From an uncultured Pirellula sp. (GTDB taxonomy: Bacteria; Planctomycetota; Planctomycetia; Pirellulales; Pirellulaceae), in assembly GCA_903930765.1 (NCBI GenBank), contig CAIYZV010000328.1, positions 1-64,000 on the forward strand: 64,000 nt of DNA. The letters run 5' to 3'. Below, in pieces: positions 46,640-54,661 of the stretch (position 1 is its first letter; the number at the start of each line of letters is the position of its first letter). A program made the position numbers and the translations under genes. The notes below the pieces were generated by a model. That model was not told the DNA's origin. It saw only the letters and a list, made by a program, of their open reading frames with translations, and made no database searches.

Positions 46640-46659
46640 CCTGGGGAGGCCTCCCCAGG
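46640..46659. repeat. 20-bp perfect palindrome, terminator-like
   Basis: CCTGGGGAGGCCTCCCCAGG lies just past the end of the minus-strand membrane-protein gene (stop at 46679). Downstream on the minus strand a T-rich run (TTCTTTTTT) follows about 10 nt later, so it may end that operon; the gap to the T-run is longer than usual. Confidence 0.6.
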
Positions 46660-46678
46660 CATCCAGCCTACGGATCGA

Positions 46679-48433
46679 TCACTGATACGTTGCGGGATAC
46701 ATCCACATCAGCAAACGATAAGGCCATGGATGAGACCATGGGTTCGGCCAAGGCAACGTTGCTGAAAGTACGCTTATCCCTAAAGCGACATAAACCAGAC
46801 TCCGCAGAGCCCTCGATTTTGCGCTCCCCTCAATGGCCGGGACCGCAAGCCATAGCCACGCGGGAATCAACCAAAACAACCATCGGAAACCGCTGCAGAC
46901 GCCTGCATAATTCCGATCCACCACATCTCGGGATGTGTAAAACGCGACACAAACCAACGTTACCGCCATAAGTGCCGCTGCAATTCCTTGCTCGCTAAGC
47001 ACCCACCCCCGAAACGACTTAGCCGCCGACGGCGCATCCGCAACATGCTTGGCCAACGCCCTGCTGCCGCTCCGAACCCACATGACTCCCCCGATCATGC
47101 TCCACAGCCATAGTGGGGTCAACGAAAAGACACCGTGATGACCGATGGTGAAATGCATCAAGTACGACCATCGGTTGGGCTCGCCACGATCCACTCCCTT
47201 TTTGTTTTCCGGAAGCCAGTACGACTTTGGGTAATCGTACCAGTCGTCCCACGCATAGATGTTCCAACCGTCCGGTGTTTGAGTCGCAGCAACCCGAACC
47301 CCAGTCGCTTCATCGAGAATCTGCTTGACACCATCAATCCGCGCCGAGGTCACAATCGATTTTTCACCGAGTTTTAGATTGGGATGCACCGTCGTATCAA
47401 TCGCTGCAATCACATCGGCAACCGCTGGCACCTCCACAGCTGGCATCTCCGATGAGCCGTTTGCCCCTGATTGAGGACTGGTCCGAACATTCGCGATCAA
47501 CGGGCCGAGTCCCCGGTGTGAGTAAGGAGGCCTCCAATCGCCGTGCGCCCAAACGTTGGTTCCCAGAAATGCCAATGCCACCGCGGCGGAACCGATCCCA
47601 AAACCGATTAGCATTCGCTTCCAATCGGCGAATAGCAAAATTCCACCTAACGCGGCTGCCCATGCCAAGGCAGGCAGTTCACATGCAACCGTCAACGCGG
47701 CGCTGATCCCAACGCTCAACCAAACCGACCACGAGGTTGTCCGTCCCCGTTGCGAGTTCTGGATTATTTCCCATGCCAGCGCCAGGCTGATCGTGAACAA
47801 AATCGCCCCATGAAGATGGTTGTTGAGGGTCGCCACAAACGACGTCAGAAACGTCCCCCACAGGGCCATATTCAACACGATCCAGCGCACCCATGCATCC
47901 ACAACATTCCGCTCGATCCATCGCTGCAGCCATAACCACCACAAGACTAATGGAACTAGGTTTGCGACGATCATCGTCAATCTGCCGATGAGGAACGGAT
48001 CGTCGGTGAGTGTCTTTCCGCAAACGATCGTGATCGGTTTGCAGATGGCCGCATACATCAGTGTCAACAACGGCGGTTTGCTGGAATAACTATGCTCAAC
48101 ACCATCTTCTCCTCGATGACGAACCATATCGATGGTATTCCAAATTTTTGACTTCCCTTTGCTATCGAGGATTTCTAGATACTTATCGATCTCCCATCGG
48201 CCCTCTTGCGTGAGCGCAGCGATCGCACACCACCGTGAACGATCATTCGCGCTCAAAAACGGCAATTCGCCATGCGGTGCTGTAACGCTGACAATGCGAG
48301 ACAACTGCATGATCGTCGCTAAGGCGATCATAAACCAACCGAGAAAACGTGAGTCGATCGCAACCGATCCACTCGAACCTTCACCCGCAGGAGCTTGAAC
48401 CCCAGCTCGATACGATTCAGTTTGATGTCTCAT
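46679..48433 (-). CDS. Polytopic membrane protein, glycosyltransferase-like (GT-C candidate)
   Basis: A 584-aa integral membrane protein with at least ten hydrophobic segments (FLGWFMIALATIMQLSRIVSV, LTMIVANLVPLVLWWLWLQ, MALWGTFLTSFVATLNNHLHGAI, AWAAALGGILLFADWKRMLIGFGIG, GIAAALMAVTLVCVAFYTSRDVV). A hydrophilic loop of about 150 residues lies between segments. FLSANDRSRWCAIAAL near the first loop has the acidic residue often seen in GT-C families, but this is not decisive. It overlaps the preceding glycosyltransferase gene by 17 nt, so the two are coupled. A role in transfer of a sugar from a lipid-linked donor is inferred from that pairing only. Confidence 0.75.
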   Translation of the reverse strand: MRHQTESYRAGVQAPAGEGSSGSVAIDSRFLGWFMIALATIMQLSRIVSVTAPHGELPFLSANDRSRWCAIAALTQEGRWEIDKYLEILDSKGKSKIWNTIDMVRHRGEDGVEHSYSSKPPLLTLMYAAICKPITIVCGKTLTDDPFLIGRLTMIVANLVPLVLWWLWLQRWIERNVVDAWVRWIVLNMALWGTFLTSFVATLNNHLHGAILFTISLALAWEIIQNSQRGRTTSWSVWLSVGISAALTVACELPALAWAAALGGILLFADWKRMLIGFGIGSAAVALAFLGTNVWAHGDWRPPYSHRGLGPLIANVRTSPQSGANGSSEMPAVEVPAVADVIAAIDTTVHPNLKLGEKSIVTSARIDGVKQILDEATGVRVAATQTPDGWNIYAWDDWYDYPKSYWLPENKKGVDRGEPNRWSYLMHFTIGHHGVFSLTPLWLWSMIGGVMWVRSGSRALAKHVADAPSAAKSFRGWVLSEQGIAAALMAVTLVCVAFYTSRDVVDRNYAGVCSGFRWLFWLIPAWLWLAVPAIEGSAKSRALRSLVYVALGISVLSATLPWPNPWSHPWPYRLLMWMYPATYQ

Positions 48434-49487
48434 CAGCAGATCCTCGCGTGGGATGATGGTTCCTGTACTTTTCCGTATGGAAGTGTTGTTCCGCAATGGA
48501 GACTTCGCTCCCGATCCGACTTTCCTCAAGCCGTGATGTTGTTCCTGCTAACGAGTAGGGTGGGCGACGCATTGTCGAATTAGCAACAACCAATTCTGCG
48601 AGCAACCCAACCCCCATGAGTTGCAGCCCAACGAGCAGCAGCAAAATGGCAAAGTAAAAAAGCGCGCGTTCATGAAGGTGGATGGGCTGCTCGTACTGAA
48701 GCAAGCGAGTCCATACCCAAGCTGCACTCAATAGGACCAGCAGCACCGCGCCGATGGCACACGCAGCTCCTCCCAATCCTCCGAGCAAATGCTGTGGTCG
48801 ATACCGAAACCTCGTTAAAAAAACCACAGTGATCAGATCCATGAACCCCTTCGGGATTCGAGACCAGCCGTATTTGGAAGACCCGTGCACCCTCGCATGA
48901 TGCTGCACCGGGAGCTCAGCAACCCGAAACCCCCGAGCCGCTGCAAGGACCGGTATGAAGCGGTGCATTTCCCCAAACAAATCGATCTCCTCAACCACCT
49001 CACGCCGGTACGCTTTCAGCCCGCAGTTGAAATCGTGGAGTTCCAGTTTGGTGAAGGATCTCAGAATTGCATTGAAGACGAGCGAAGGCCAACGCTTGTG
49101 CCATGGATCGTATCGCGTCTGCTTCCATCCACTAACCACATCGAATCCCTCGTCCAGCTTGCCCAACAACCGAGGAATCTCATTCGGATCGTCTTGCAAA
49201 TCCGCGTCCATCGTAACCAAAAGCTCTCCTCGTGCATTGCCAAAACCAGCCGAAAGCGCGGCGGCCTTGCCAAAATTGCGACGGAAACGAAGCCCCATGA
49301 CCTCCGGATACTTGCCCGCCAAAGACTCAATAACTTCCCAACTTCCATCGCTCGACCCATCATCGATCAAGAGGATTTCGACGGGAGCGCGATTCCGGTG
49401 CAATCGATTGACTTCGAGGATTTTTGAAACCAACTCCTCCAACGATTCCCTTTCGTTGAGGAGAGGTATGACAACCGATAGCATCAT
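48417..49487 (-). CDS. GT2 glycosyltransferase, dolichol-phosphate/undecaprenyl-phosphate sugar synthase type
   Basis: A 356-aa GT2 enzyme. The catalytic part is SVVIPLLNERESLEELV, IDDGSSDGSWEVI, RFRRNFGKAAALSAGF and TMDADLQDDPNEIP (DxD), with DFNCGLKAYRREVV and VQHHARVHGSSKYGWSRIPKGFMDL, as in DPM1/ArnC/GtrB-like enzymes. Two C-terminal membrane helices follow (CAIGAVLLVLLSAAWVW, FYFAILLLLVGLQLMGVGLLAELVV). The C-terminal tail of about 60 residues is polar. It should load a sugar on a polyprenyl phosphate for the membrane protein encoded next. It ends just after that gene's start and begins 3 nt after the VanZ-like gene. Confidence 0.9.
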   Translation of the reverse strand: MMLSVVIPLLNERESLEELVSKILEVNRLHRNRAPVEILLIDDGSSDGSWEVIESLAGKYPEVMGLRFRRNFGKAAALSAGFGNARGELLVTMDADLQDDPNEIPRLLGKLDEGFDVVSGWKQTRYDPWHKRWPSLVFNAILRSFTKLELHDFNCGLKAYRREVVEEIDLFGEMHRFIPVLAAARGFRVAELPVQHHARVHGSSKYGWSRIPKGFMDLITVVFLTRFRYRPQHLLGGLGGAACAIGAVLLVLLSAAWVWTRLLQYEQPIHLHERALFYFAILLLLVGLQLMGVGLLAELVVANSTMRRPPYSLAGTTSRLEESRIGSEVSIAEQHFHTEKYRNHHPTRGSADETSN

Positions 49488-49490
49488 AGG

Positions 49491-49883
49491 TCAGGCTTCG
49501 AGTCGGAACGGAGTTTTGAGAATGATGCCACGCATCACCACGTAAACGATTATTCCGATCAAGATACCAAACAAATCTGCAGAGAAGTCCCCCCAGTCCG
49601 CCGTTCTGCCGACGGGAATCTGCGTTAATTCATCCACCCCTGCGTAGACAGTACCGACCACGGTCGCGATCACCACGTTCTGGCTAAGCCGTTTCGGATT
49701 GGTTGGGATCGCCCAAGCCAATAGAAATGCGAGCCCCGAATACGCGATGTTATGTGCAACTTTGTCGTTTACCTTTACCTGCTGGATCGCTTGGGCAGGC
49801 ACATGCGTTGCGACAACCAGTGCTAGCCAATACAAGCCCAGAACGAGCAACGCGATTCGAACCCCACGGATAGTTGCCCGCAT
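49491..49883 (-). CDS. VanZ-family membrane protein
   Basis: A 130-aa protein with about four membrane segments. VNDKVAHNIAYSGLAFLLAWA and VYAGVDELTQIPVGRTADWGDFSADLFGILIGIIV are typical of VanZ/EpsX-type proteins. The track ORF starts at a TTG (49961) lying in the terminator of the upstream gene and reads its T-run as codons, so ATG 49883 is preferred; GGGAG lies upstream. It is 3 nt before the GT2 gene and so part of the same operon. VanZ gives teicoplanin resistance in enterococci, but most members have unknown roles. Confidence 0.85.
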   Translation of the reverse strand: MRATIRGVRIALLVLGLYWLALVVATHVPAQAIQQVKVNDKVAHNIAYSGLAFLLAWAIPTNPKRLSQNVVIATVVGTVYAGVDELTQIPVGRTADWGDFSADLFGILIGIIVYVVMRGIILKTPFRLEA

Positions 49884-49943
49884 AAAACCTAATGCACTCC
49901 CGGAAAACCTAGTTGCGATGAAACGGATCGCGAAAATTAGGGC

Positions 49944-49981
49944 CCCAAAAAACGAAAGCAACCGCGTGATAGCGGTTGCTT
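49944..49981 (-). terminator. Intrinsic terminator after the DUF1598-like gene
   Basis: A 10-bp perfect stem (AAGCAACCGC / GCGGTTGCTT) with loop GTGATA on the plus strand. On the minus strand it is followed by TCGTTTTTTGGGG. It lies 65 nt past the stop at 50046 and overlaps the false TTG start of the VanZ-like ORF. Confidence 0.92.
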
Positions 49982-50045
49982 AACATTTTCAAGGGGAGCG
50001 CCGCAACCCGAGACTGCAGTGGGTGCCCGCTCAATGGTATCCAGA

Positions 50046-51479
50046 TCAATCCCACCACCATTGGCCTTGGCGAAGATCGGCGGGTGCTGCTAGTTTTTCT
50101 TTTTCATAATCGATTTTTCGATCGACCGATACATTTTCGTCCGAGATCAGTTTTCGTGCGGCGATATGAACACCACCCCCGATCGGGGTGACCAGTTGCC
50201 CATCCTTCCAAACGGCGTTCACTGCGGATTCCACTTGGGTGATGGTCGGGTTCGAGCTGACACTCAACTTCGATTCGTCCGCAAAAACCCCCAGGTTCCA
50301 GCCTGACTTGTCGTAGAACTCGTTTTCCTGGATGAACGCGGCAGCGATGCTCATATCGAAGAGGCTTCGAAGTTCGCTAAAAACGGGAATGGCCTCACCG
50401 AGGGCTTCAAACTTCTCGGTGAACTCTTGGGTGAAACCGCGGCTCGCAGCATCACCAGCGCCTGCTCCCCGGCTTCGCTTACCATTCTTTGCCACAAACT
50501 CCTTCTCGCCGGTCAGCTTAACGCCGCGACCTTGCAATCGAAGTGCGGTCTTGTCTTCGTTGGTAGCAACGGAACTGTAATCGGCTTCGAAGTACCAACG
50601 TTGGAGAGCGTTGGCATTGGCACCTGGTTGGGTACGTGCAATCCATGGAGTCATTTCGATCATCGGGTTCTCCAAACCGATTCCGATCAACTTCATCCGG
50701 TAATCTGCCTCAACGAGAACTTGAGCGAAGTGCGTGTCGCGCGGAACTCCTCGAATCGAAACCGTTTGGTATCCGAGGGCTTGTTTCATGCCGACCATCA
50801 GTTGCTGAATATTGACGCGGTCGGCTTGGCCTTGGAATTGCGAATGGTACTGATTCATCCGCTTGATACCTTCCTGAGTTGGATCGATCGAACAACCGAT
50901 CGATGCCGTTGCGCCTTGGCCTGGTGCGAACGCGCGGAGTGCAACTACCAAATCGGTCAATCGCAACACCGACTTACCTGACTTTAAACCTACCCAACGG
51001 TTGTCGGAAGTGACGTGAATTTTTTCCGCCGGTCCAGCGACGACAATGTCATTGGAATCGGGCAAGAAGAACACGTATTCGATGCGAGTCAATCCGGCCA
51101 AACCGAGCGCTTCATCGTCCACTTGTTGGTCTTGATCGACACACTGTGCTACGTATTTTTCCAGTCGATTCAGCGAGATTTTTCGCATGGGTGAAACGAC
51201 GGAAACACCCGATCGCTCCGACTGCAACGTCGCGAGCCGTTGCTCCATGGCCACGCTGGCGTCGATTTCCGAAACTCGCAAGACACCTTGTGCGTCGATA
51301 TCGATACCAGCCACCCCGGTGTTGATGTTGACGTTGTTCCCACCACCTCCGTTGTTCCCGCCTCCGTTGTTACCACCCCCATTGTTCCCTTGGGAGAAGC
51401 CCTGGGAAGCGAAGGCCAAGACGGCCGCGCTGGCGACAAAGCCTCGAGTCAAACTGCGAAGAAGATTCATGGAATGCAT
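50046..51479 (-). CDS. Secreted DUF1598-like protein
   Basis: A 477-aa exported protein. The signal peptide (LTRGFVASAAVLAFASQGFSQ) is followed by an Asn/Gly-rich linker (GNNGGGNNGGG). The body has IDAQGVLRVSEIDASVAMEQRLATLQS, IEYVFFLPDSNDIVVAGPAEK, ADRVNIQQLMVGMKQALGYQTVSIRGVP and RDTHFAQVLVEADYRMKLIGIGLE, which I associate with the planctomycete DUF1598 family, moderately sure. No catalytic motif is seen. Start at 51479 (MHSMNLL) is chosen because GAGGCG lies upstream; 51470 is possible. It ends with a strong terminator and is divergent from the beta-barrel gene at 51903. Confidence 0.8.
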   Translation of the reverse strand: MHSMNLLRSLTRGFVASAAVLAFASQGFSQGNNGGGNNGGGNNGGGGNNVNINTGVAGIDIDAQGVLRVSEIDASVAMEQRLATLQSERSGVSVVSPMRKISLNRLEKYVAQCVDQDQQVDDEALGLAGLTRIEYVFFLPDSNDIVVAGPAEKIHVTSDNRWVGLKSGKSVLRLTDLVVALRAFAPGQGATASIGCSIDPTQEGIKRMNQYHSQFQGQADRVNIQQLMVGMKQALGYQTVSIRGVPRDTHFAQVLVEADYRMKLIGIGLENPMIEMTPWIARTQPGANANALQRWYFEADYSSVATNEDKTALRLQGRGVKLTGEKEFVAKNGKRSRGAGAGDAASRGFTQEFTEKFEALGEAIPVFSELRSLFDMSIAAAFIQENEFYDKSGWNLGVFADESKLSVSSNPTITQVESAVNAVWKDGQLVTPIGGGVHIAARKLISDENVSVDRKIDYEKEKLAAPADLRQGQWWWD

Positions 51480-51902
51480 TAGGGAACGCCTCGAAAATGA
51501 CATCGAAGGGAAATCCGACGAAAAGGATGCAACTTGGCTGAAAGGCCATCTCGATCGCCAGGAAGTTCGGTCCACCCCGGCTCTCGATCTCCTTCAAGGA
51601 TAGTTGCTGGGACGAGCGATATCAACAACTTGCGAAAAATGGAGAAAATAGCTTATTTGGTTTAGGAGGAAAATTACGGAAAAAGGGGCCAATTCGCCAG
51701 ATTGACTCAAGATAACTTGACGGCGAACCAGCGTGGACAGTATTCCCCATGGACGGAGAAGGTGCGGACGAATGTCGAAGGGATCAAAAATCCAGGTTGA
51801 TTTTTGGAGCCCCTCGGCCCTTGGCAGAGTCTTTTCCCTCCGGGTCGACTTTGTCTCGGCCCGCAATTACCGCAGTCACGATCACGCAACGTCAGAGCCA
51901 GG
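51480..51902. other. Divergent intergenic region, partly AT-rich
   Basis: No supported gene. The part around 51625-51720 is AT-rich compared with the rest of the window and probably holds the two divergent promoters. Open frames across it are extensions of neighbouring frames. Confidence 0.55.
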
Positions 51903-53588
51903 ATGCCCTACTTGTTTCGTCCGGTACTAACCCAATCGGCACTCGCCGCCTACGCCATTGTTTGGTTTTGCGTAGTTTTGTGCCACTCGGTAATCGCCCA
52001 ACCGGTCGTGCAGTTTCCATCGACCAGTCCGACGTACTCGTCACCAACCCCAGGCTATCCCCCGACTGGAACGGCGGTCCCCAGTTCGAGCGTTCCAGGC
52101 TCCAACCCGTGGGCAACCTCTCCCGCTCCAACTTCCAGCGTTCTTCCACCAACGACCTCCTACCCGAGTGGCAGTACCTACAACCCATACGCACCCACGT
52201 TTCGCCCGAGCACCGCGCCGACAACAGGGACGAATTATCTCAACTCGTGGATCAATTGGCTTTCCGGCAATCCTCCCCCCTCGACTTCTTTTGGCCAACC
52301 ACCTGCGATGCCCACCGGCTTCGGCCAACCTACCGGAGCCATGCCGGCAGGGGCTGTGCCTATGGGGACTGTTCCTATGGGGACTGTGCCAACCGGTGCC
52401 CCGGCGTATCCGAGTTACCCGGCGGGGAGTATTCCGACCAGTTCGTTCCCAACGATGGGTTATCCAACGGCCCCTCCGACAGCCACCTTTGGTGCGCCGG
52501 TTGCACCCGGCACATACCCACCGGGCACATACCCACCGGGCACATACCCACCAGGAGCCCTTCCGCCGAGCACCTTTTCATCTCCGGCATACCCGTCTTC
52601 ATCTCCGGCATACCCGTCGAGCGTTTACCCCAACCAGCAACCTCCCGTGGTGTTCCCGGGCTACGGTCCCAATCCTTATGGCAGTTACCCGCCAGGAATG
52701 TATCCGAACAGTGGATCGAACAGTTGGTGGACAGGCACAACCACCGCAGTCCAAACACAAACAGCGCAAACGATGCGACTGTGCCAAGGCGTTCGGTTGC
52801 GCTACACCTACATGCCAGGCAACACCGACTTTAGTACTCTTGAACCCAACGCGCTCGAAAGTAACGATGGAGAAATCTCCATGGTCTTTGCGATCCCCAA
52901 GTTTTTTGGGCACTCACAACCCTGGTACTTGATGCCATCGTACGCGCAACACGTTTGGGAAGGCCCATCCACGCCGGGCTACGATATGCCCGGCGCTGCA
53001 TTCAGCGCTTTCCTAGATAGTTCTTGGGAATCGGACCCATTGCAAACAATCGGCGCTGAGTTAGGTTGGCGAGTCGGGGTCTTCTCCGCATTCGATGCTG
53101 TGAGTTCGAATAGTGTTCGCCTCCAAAGTAAGGCCTTGGCGAGGTTGCGTTGTACCCCCAACTCGACGCTACGTGCAGGTGTCTATTACATCGACCGCGT
53201 GAAAATCAAACTGCTCCCTGCGTTCGGCGTGCTTTGGGTCCCGAATCAAGACACGCGTTGGGATATCTTCTTTCCGGAACCAAAATTCTCCCACTACCTG
53301 ACCACCTGCGGAAATACCGACATTTGGTGGTACATCACCGGCTATTACGGTGGCGGCACGTGGACGGTCAAAGATGCAAATGACGCAACTGACGAAGTTG
53401 ATATCGACGACCTGCGGGCCTTAGTCGGCTTCGAGTTTGGACGGTCGGACTTGCTCCGCCAGGGATTCAGAAGCTTCTTTGGAGAGATCGGATACGCTTG
53501 GGATCGGCAGTTGGTCTACCGAAATCTACCCGATGGGACTTTGGACATGACCGACAGCCTCGTATTCCGACTCGGTGTTGGATACTGA
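51903..53588 (+). CDS. Exported protein with Pro-rich head and beta-barrel-like C-terminus
   Basis: A 561-aa protein. Signal peptide SALAAYAIVWFCVVLCHSVIAQ is followed by about 270 residues very rich in Pro, Ser, Thr, Gly and Tyr, with repeats VPMGT and GTYPP. The C-terminal half has alternating strands and aromatic ends (VRLRYTYMPGNTDF, LGWRVGVFSAFDAVS, VGFEFGRSDLLRQGFRSFFGEIGYAWDRQLVY) and ends SLVFRLGVGY, with a final aromatic as in outer-membrane barrels. It resembles DUF6268-like planctomycete barrels, not certain. ATG 51903 is chosen because the signal peptide follows directly. It is monocistronic. Confidence 0.8.
   Translation: MPYLFRPVLTQSALAAYAIVWFCVVLCHSVIAQPVVQFPSTSPTYSSPTPGYPPTGTAVPSSSVPGSNPWATSPAPTSSVLPPTTSYPSGSTYNPYAPTFRPSTAPTTGTNYLNSWINWLSGNPPPSTSFGQPPAMPTGFGQPTGAMPAGAVPMGTVPMGTVPTGAPAYPSYPAGSIPTSSFPTMGYPTAPPTATFGAPVAPGTYPPGTYPPGTYPPGALPPSTFSSPAYPSSSPAYPSSVYPNQQPPVVFPGYGPNPYGSYPPGMYPNSGSNSWWTGTTTAVQTQTAQTMRLCQGVRLRYTYMPGNTDFSTLEPNALESNDGEISMVFAIPKFFGHSQPWYLMPSYAQHVWEGPSTPGYDMPGAAFSAFLDSSWESDPLQTIGAELGWRVGVFSAFDAVSSNSVRLQSKALARLRCTPNSTLRAGVYYIDRVKIKLLPAFGVLWVPNQDTRWDIFFPEPKFSHYLTTCGNTDIWWYITGYYGGGTWTVKDANDATDEVDIDDLRALVGFEFGRSDLLRQGFRSFFGEIGYAWDRQLVYRNLPDGTLDMTDSLVFRLGVGY
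52353..52397 (+). repeat. Degenerate 15-bp coding repeats (VPMGT)
   Basis: GCTGTGCCTATGGGG, ACTGTTCCTATGGGG and a diverged third copy lie end to end. They encode VPMGTVPMGTVPTG in the Pro-rich head. Confidence 0.8.
52506..52550 (+). repeat. Three tandem 15-bp coding repeats (GTYPP)
   Basis: CCGGGCACATACCCA occurs three times (first copy with one change) at 52506, 52521 and 52536. It encodes GTYPP in the same Pro-rich head. Confidence 0.92.
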
Positions 53589-53700
53589 TTGGGATACGGA
53601 TCGGATCGGTTTCTCGCAATCCTAACCGAGAAGCGCTCCTTGTCGCCGCGCAGCACGCGAAAGCATAGTCAGCACCATAGACTGTAACAATCGCGATGCT

Positions 53701-54189
53701 TCAGCCTCGGAACAGGGCCCGAATAGTTCGGAAGCAGTCTTCTACCCACTGCACAATTATATTTGAGGTTCCCCATCGCCCGCCAAATCCAGGCATCACT
53801 AAAAACGTGATGAAGATCCCGAAGAAGATTACCAGTGGGAGCAGTGGATCGCCTTGCATCAAATTCCGTTCACGGCTTTTGGTGAGCAAGGACGCTTTTT
53901 CAACCTGCTGCTTGATGAGTTCTTCAACAAGTTGCAATTCCAGCTCGATCAAGCCGTCCTCGCGGACCCACTTGCTGATTATGGAAACCCGCCAATCGGC
54001 ATCCTGAAAGCGAAGAAGCCCAACTTTCGATACTTGAAACTTCGCCGCGATCTTCGGCTCGATTTGTGCCGTGAACGAAACGCTGTTCATCTGAGTGATA
54101 CGCACCGAATACCAGCCCCACCCTAGCTTAAAGGAACCGCGCTGATAGCCTTCGACTACAGCAATACGGGCAAGGTTTGTTGAACTCAT
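53701..54189 (-). CDS. Hypothetical protein with a C-terminal membrane segment
   Basis: A 162-aa protein. The first two-thirds look soluble and strand-rich (GWYSVRITQMNSVSFTAQIEPK, VGLLRFQDADWRVSIISKW), with a helix (LVEELIKQQVEKASLLTK). One C-terminal hydrophobic segment follows (LLPLVIFFGIFITFLVMPGF). No signal peptide and no motif I recognise, so it may be tail-anchored facing the cytoplasm. It converges on the beta-barrel gene and stands alone. Function is unknown. Confidence 0.65.
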   Translation of the reverse strand: MSSTNLARIAVVEGYQRGSFKLGWGWYSVRITQMNSVSFTAQIEPKIAAKFQVSKVGLLRFQDADWRVSIISKWVREDGLIELELQLVEELIKQQVEKASLLTKSRERNLMQGDPLLPLVIFFGIFITFLVMPGFGGRWGTSNIIVQWVEDCFRTIRALFRG

Positions 54190-54661
54190 GGTAAGACGCT
54201 CAGTTTTCGATGGTCAATCTCGAATCGTTTCTCCGGGCGGGCGCTCCTCGGGTTCCTTTGTTGAGTGCAACGTAGGGCGGAATCGTCGGGTTTGCTGGAT
54301 CACGGACCGTTTTTTCTACCTGCTGGACAGACTGTTGGGTTAACCCGTAACGATTAAATCGATGATGCCAATTGCGTAGAAGTCCCCGGTTTCATGAGCG
54401 TTAACGAAGCCGAAAGCTTTTTCAATTTCGGGCCAACGTAGCGGTCGATCCTCTCGAAGGAATAGTTACGCTTGTCCGGGATGCGCAAATGACAGCAATT
54501 GACTCGGCAATTCCTACGAACCCAATCGTGCGTGCTCGTTGGTTTCCATCACACCAATCCTACACCCGCGAGCGATCCAGTCCCATCGGTTTCCCGAACG
54601 ACCCATTCGCATGCGACGTGCCCAAGTGATCGGTTACCTTCATTGCGGAAAGACTCTTGAA
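54190..54661. other. Intergenic region before the cytochrome gene
   Basis: A stretch of 472 bases with no supported gene, tRNA, terminator or repeat. The track frame from 54539 is an upstream extension of the cytochrome gene without signal-peptide character. Confidence 0.6.

Noticed and set aside
51749-52834. 361-aa ORF in the Pro-rich barrel gene
   Set aside because: It is an alternative frame of low-complexity DNA; the frame with a signal peptide and barrel end is the real one.
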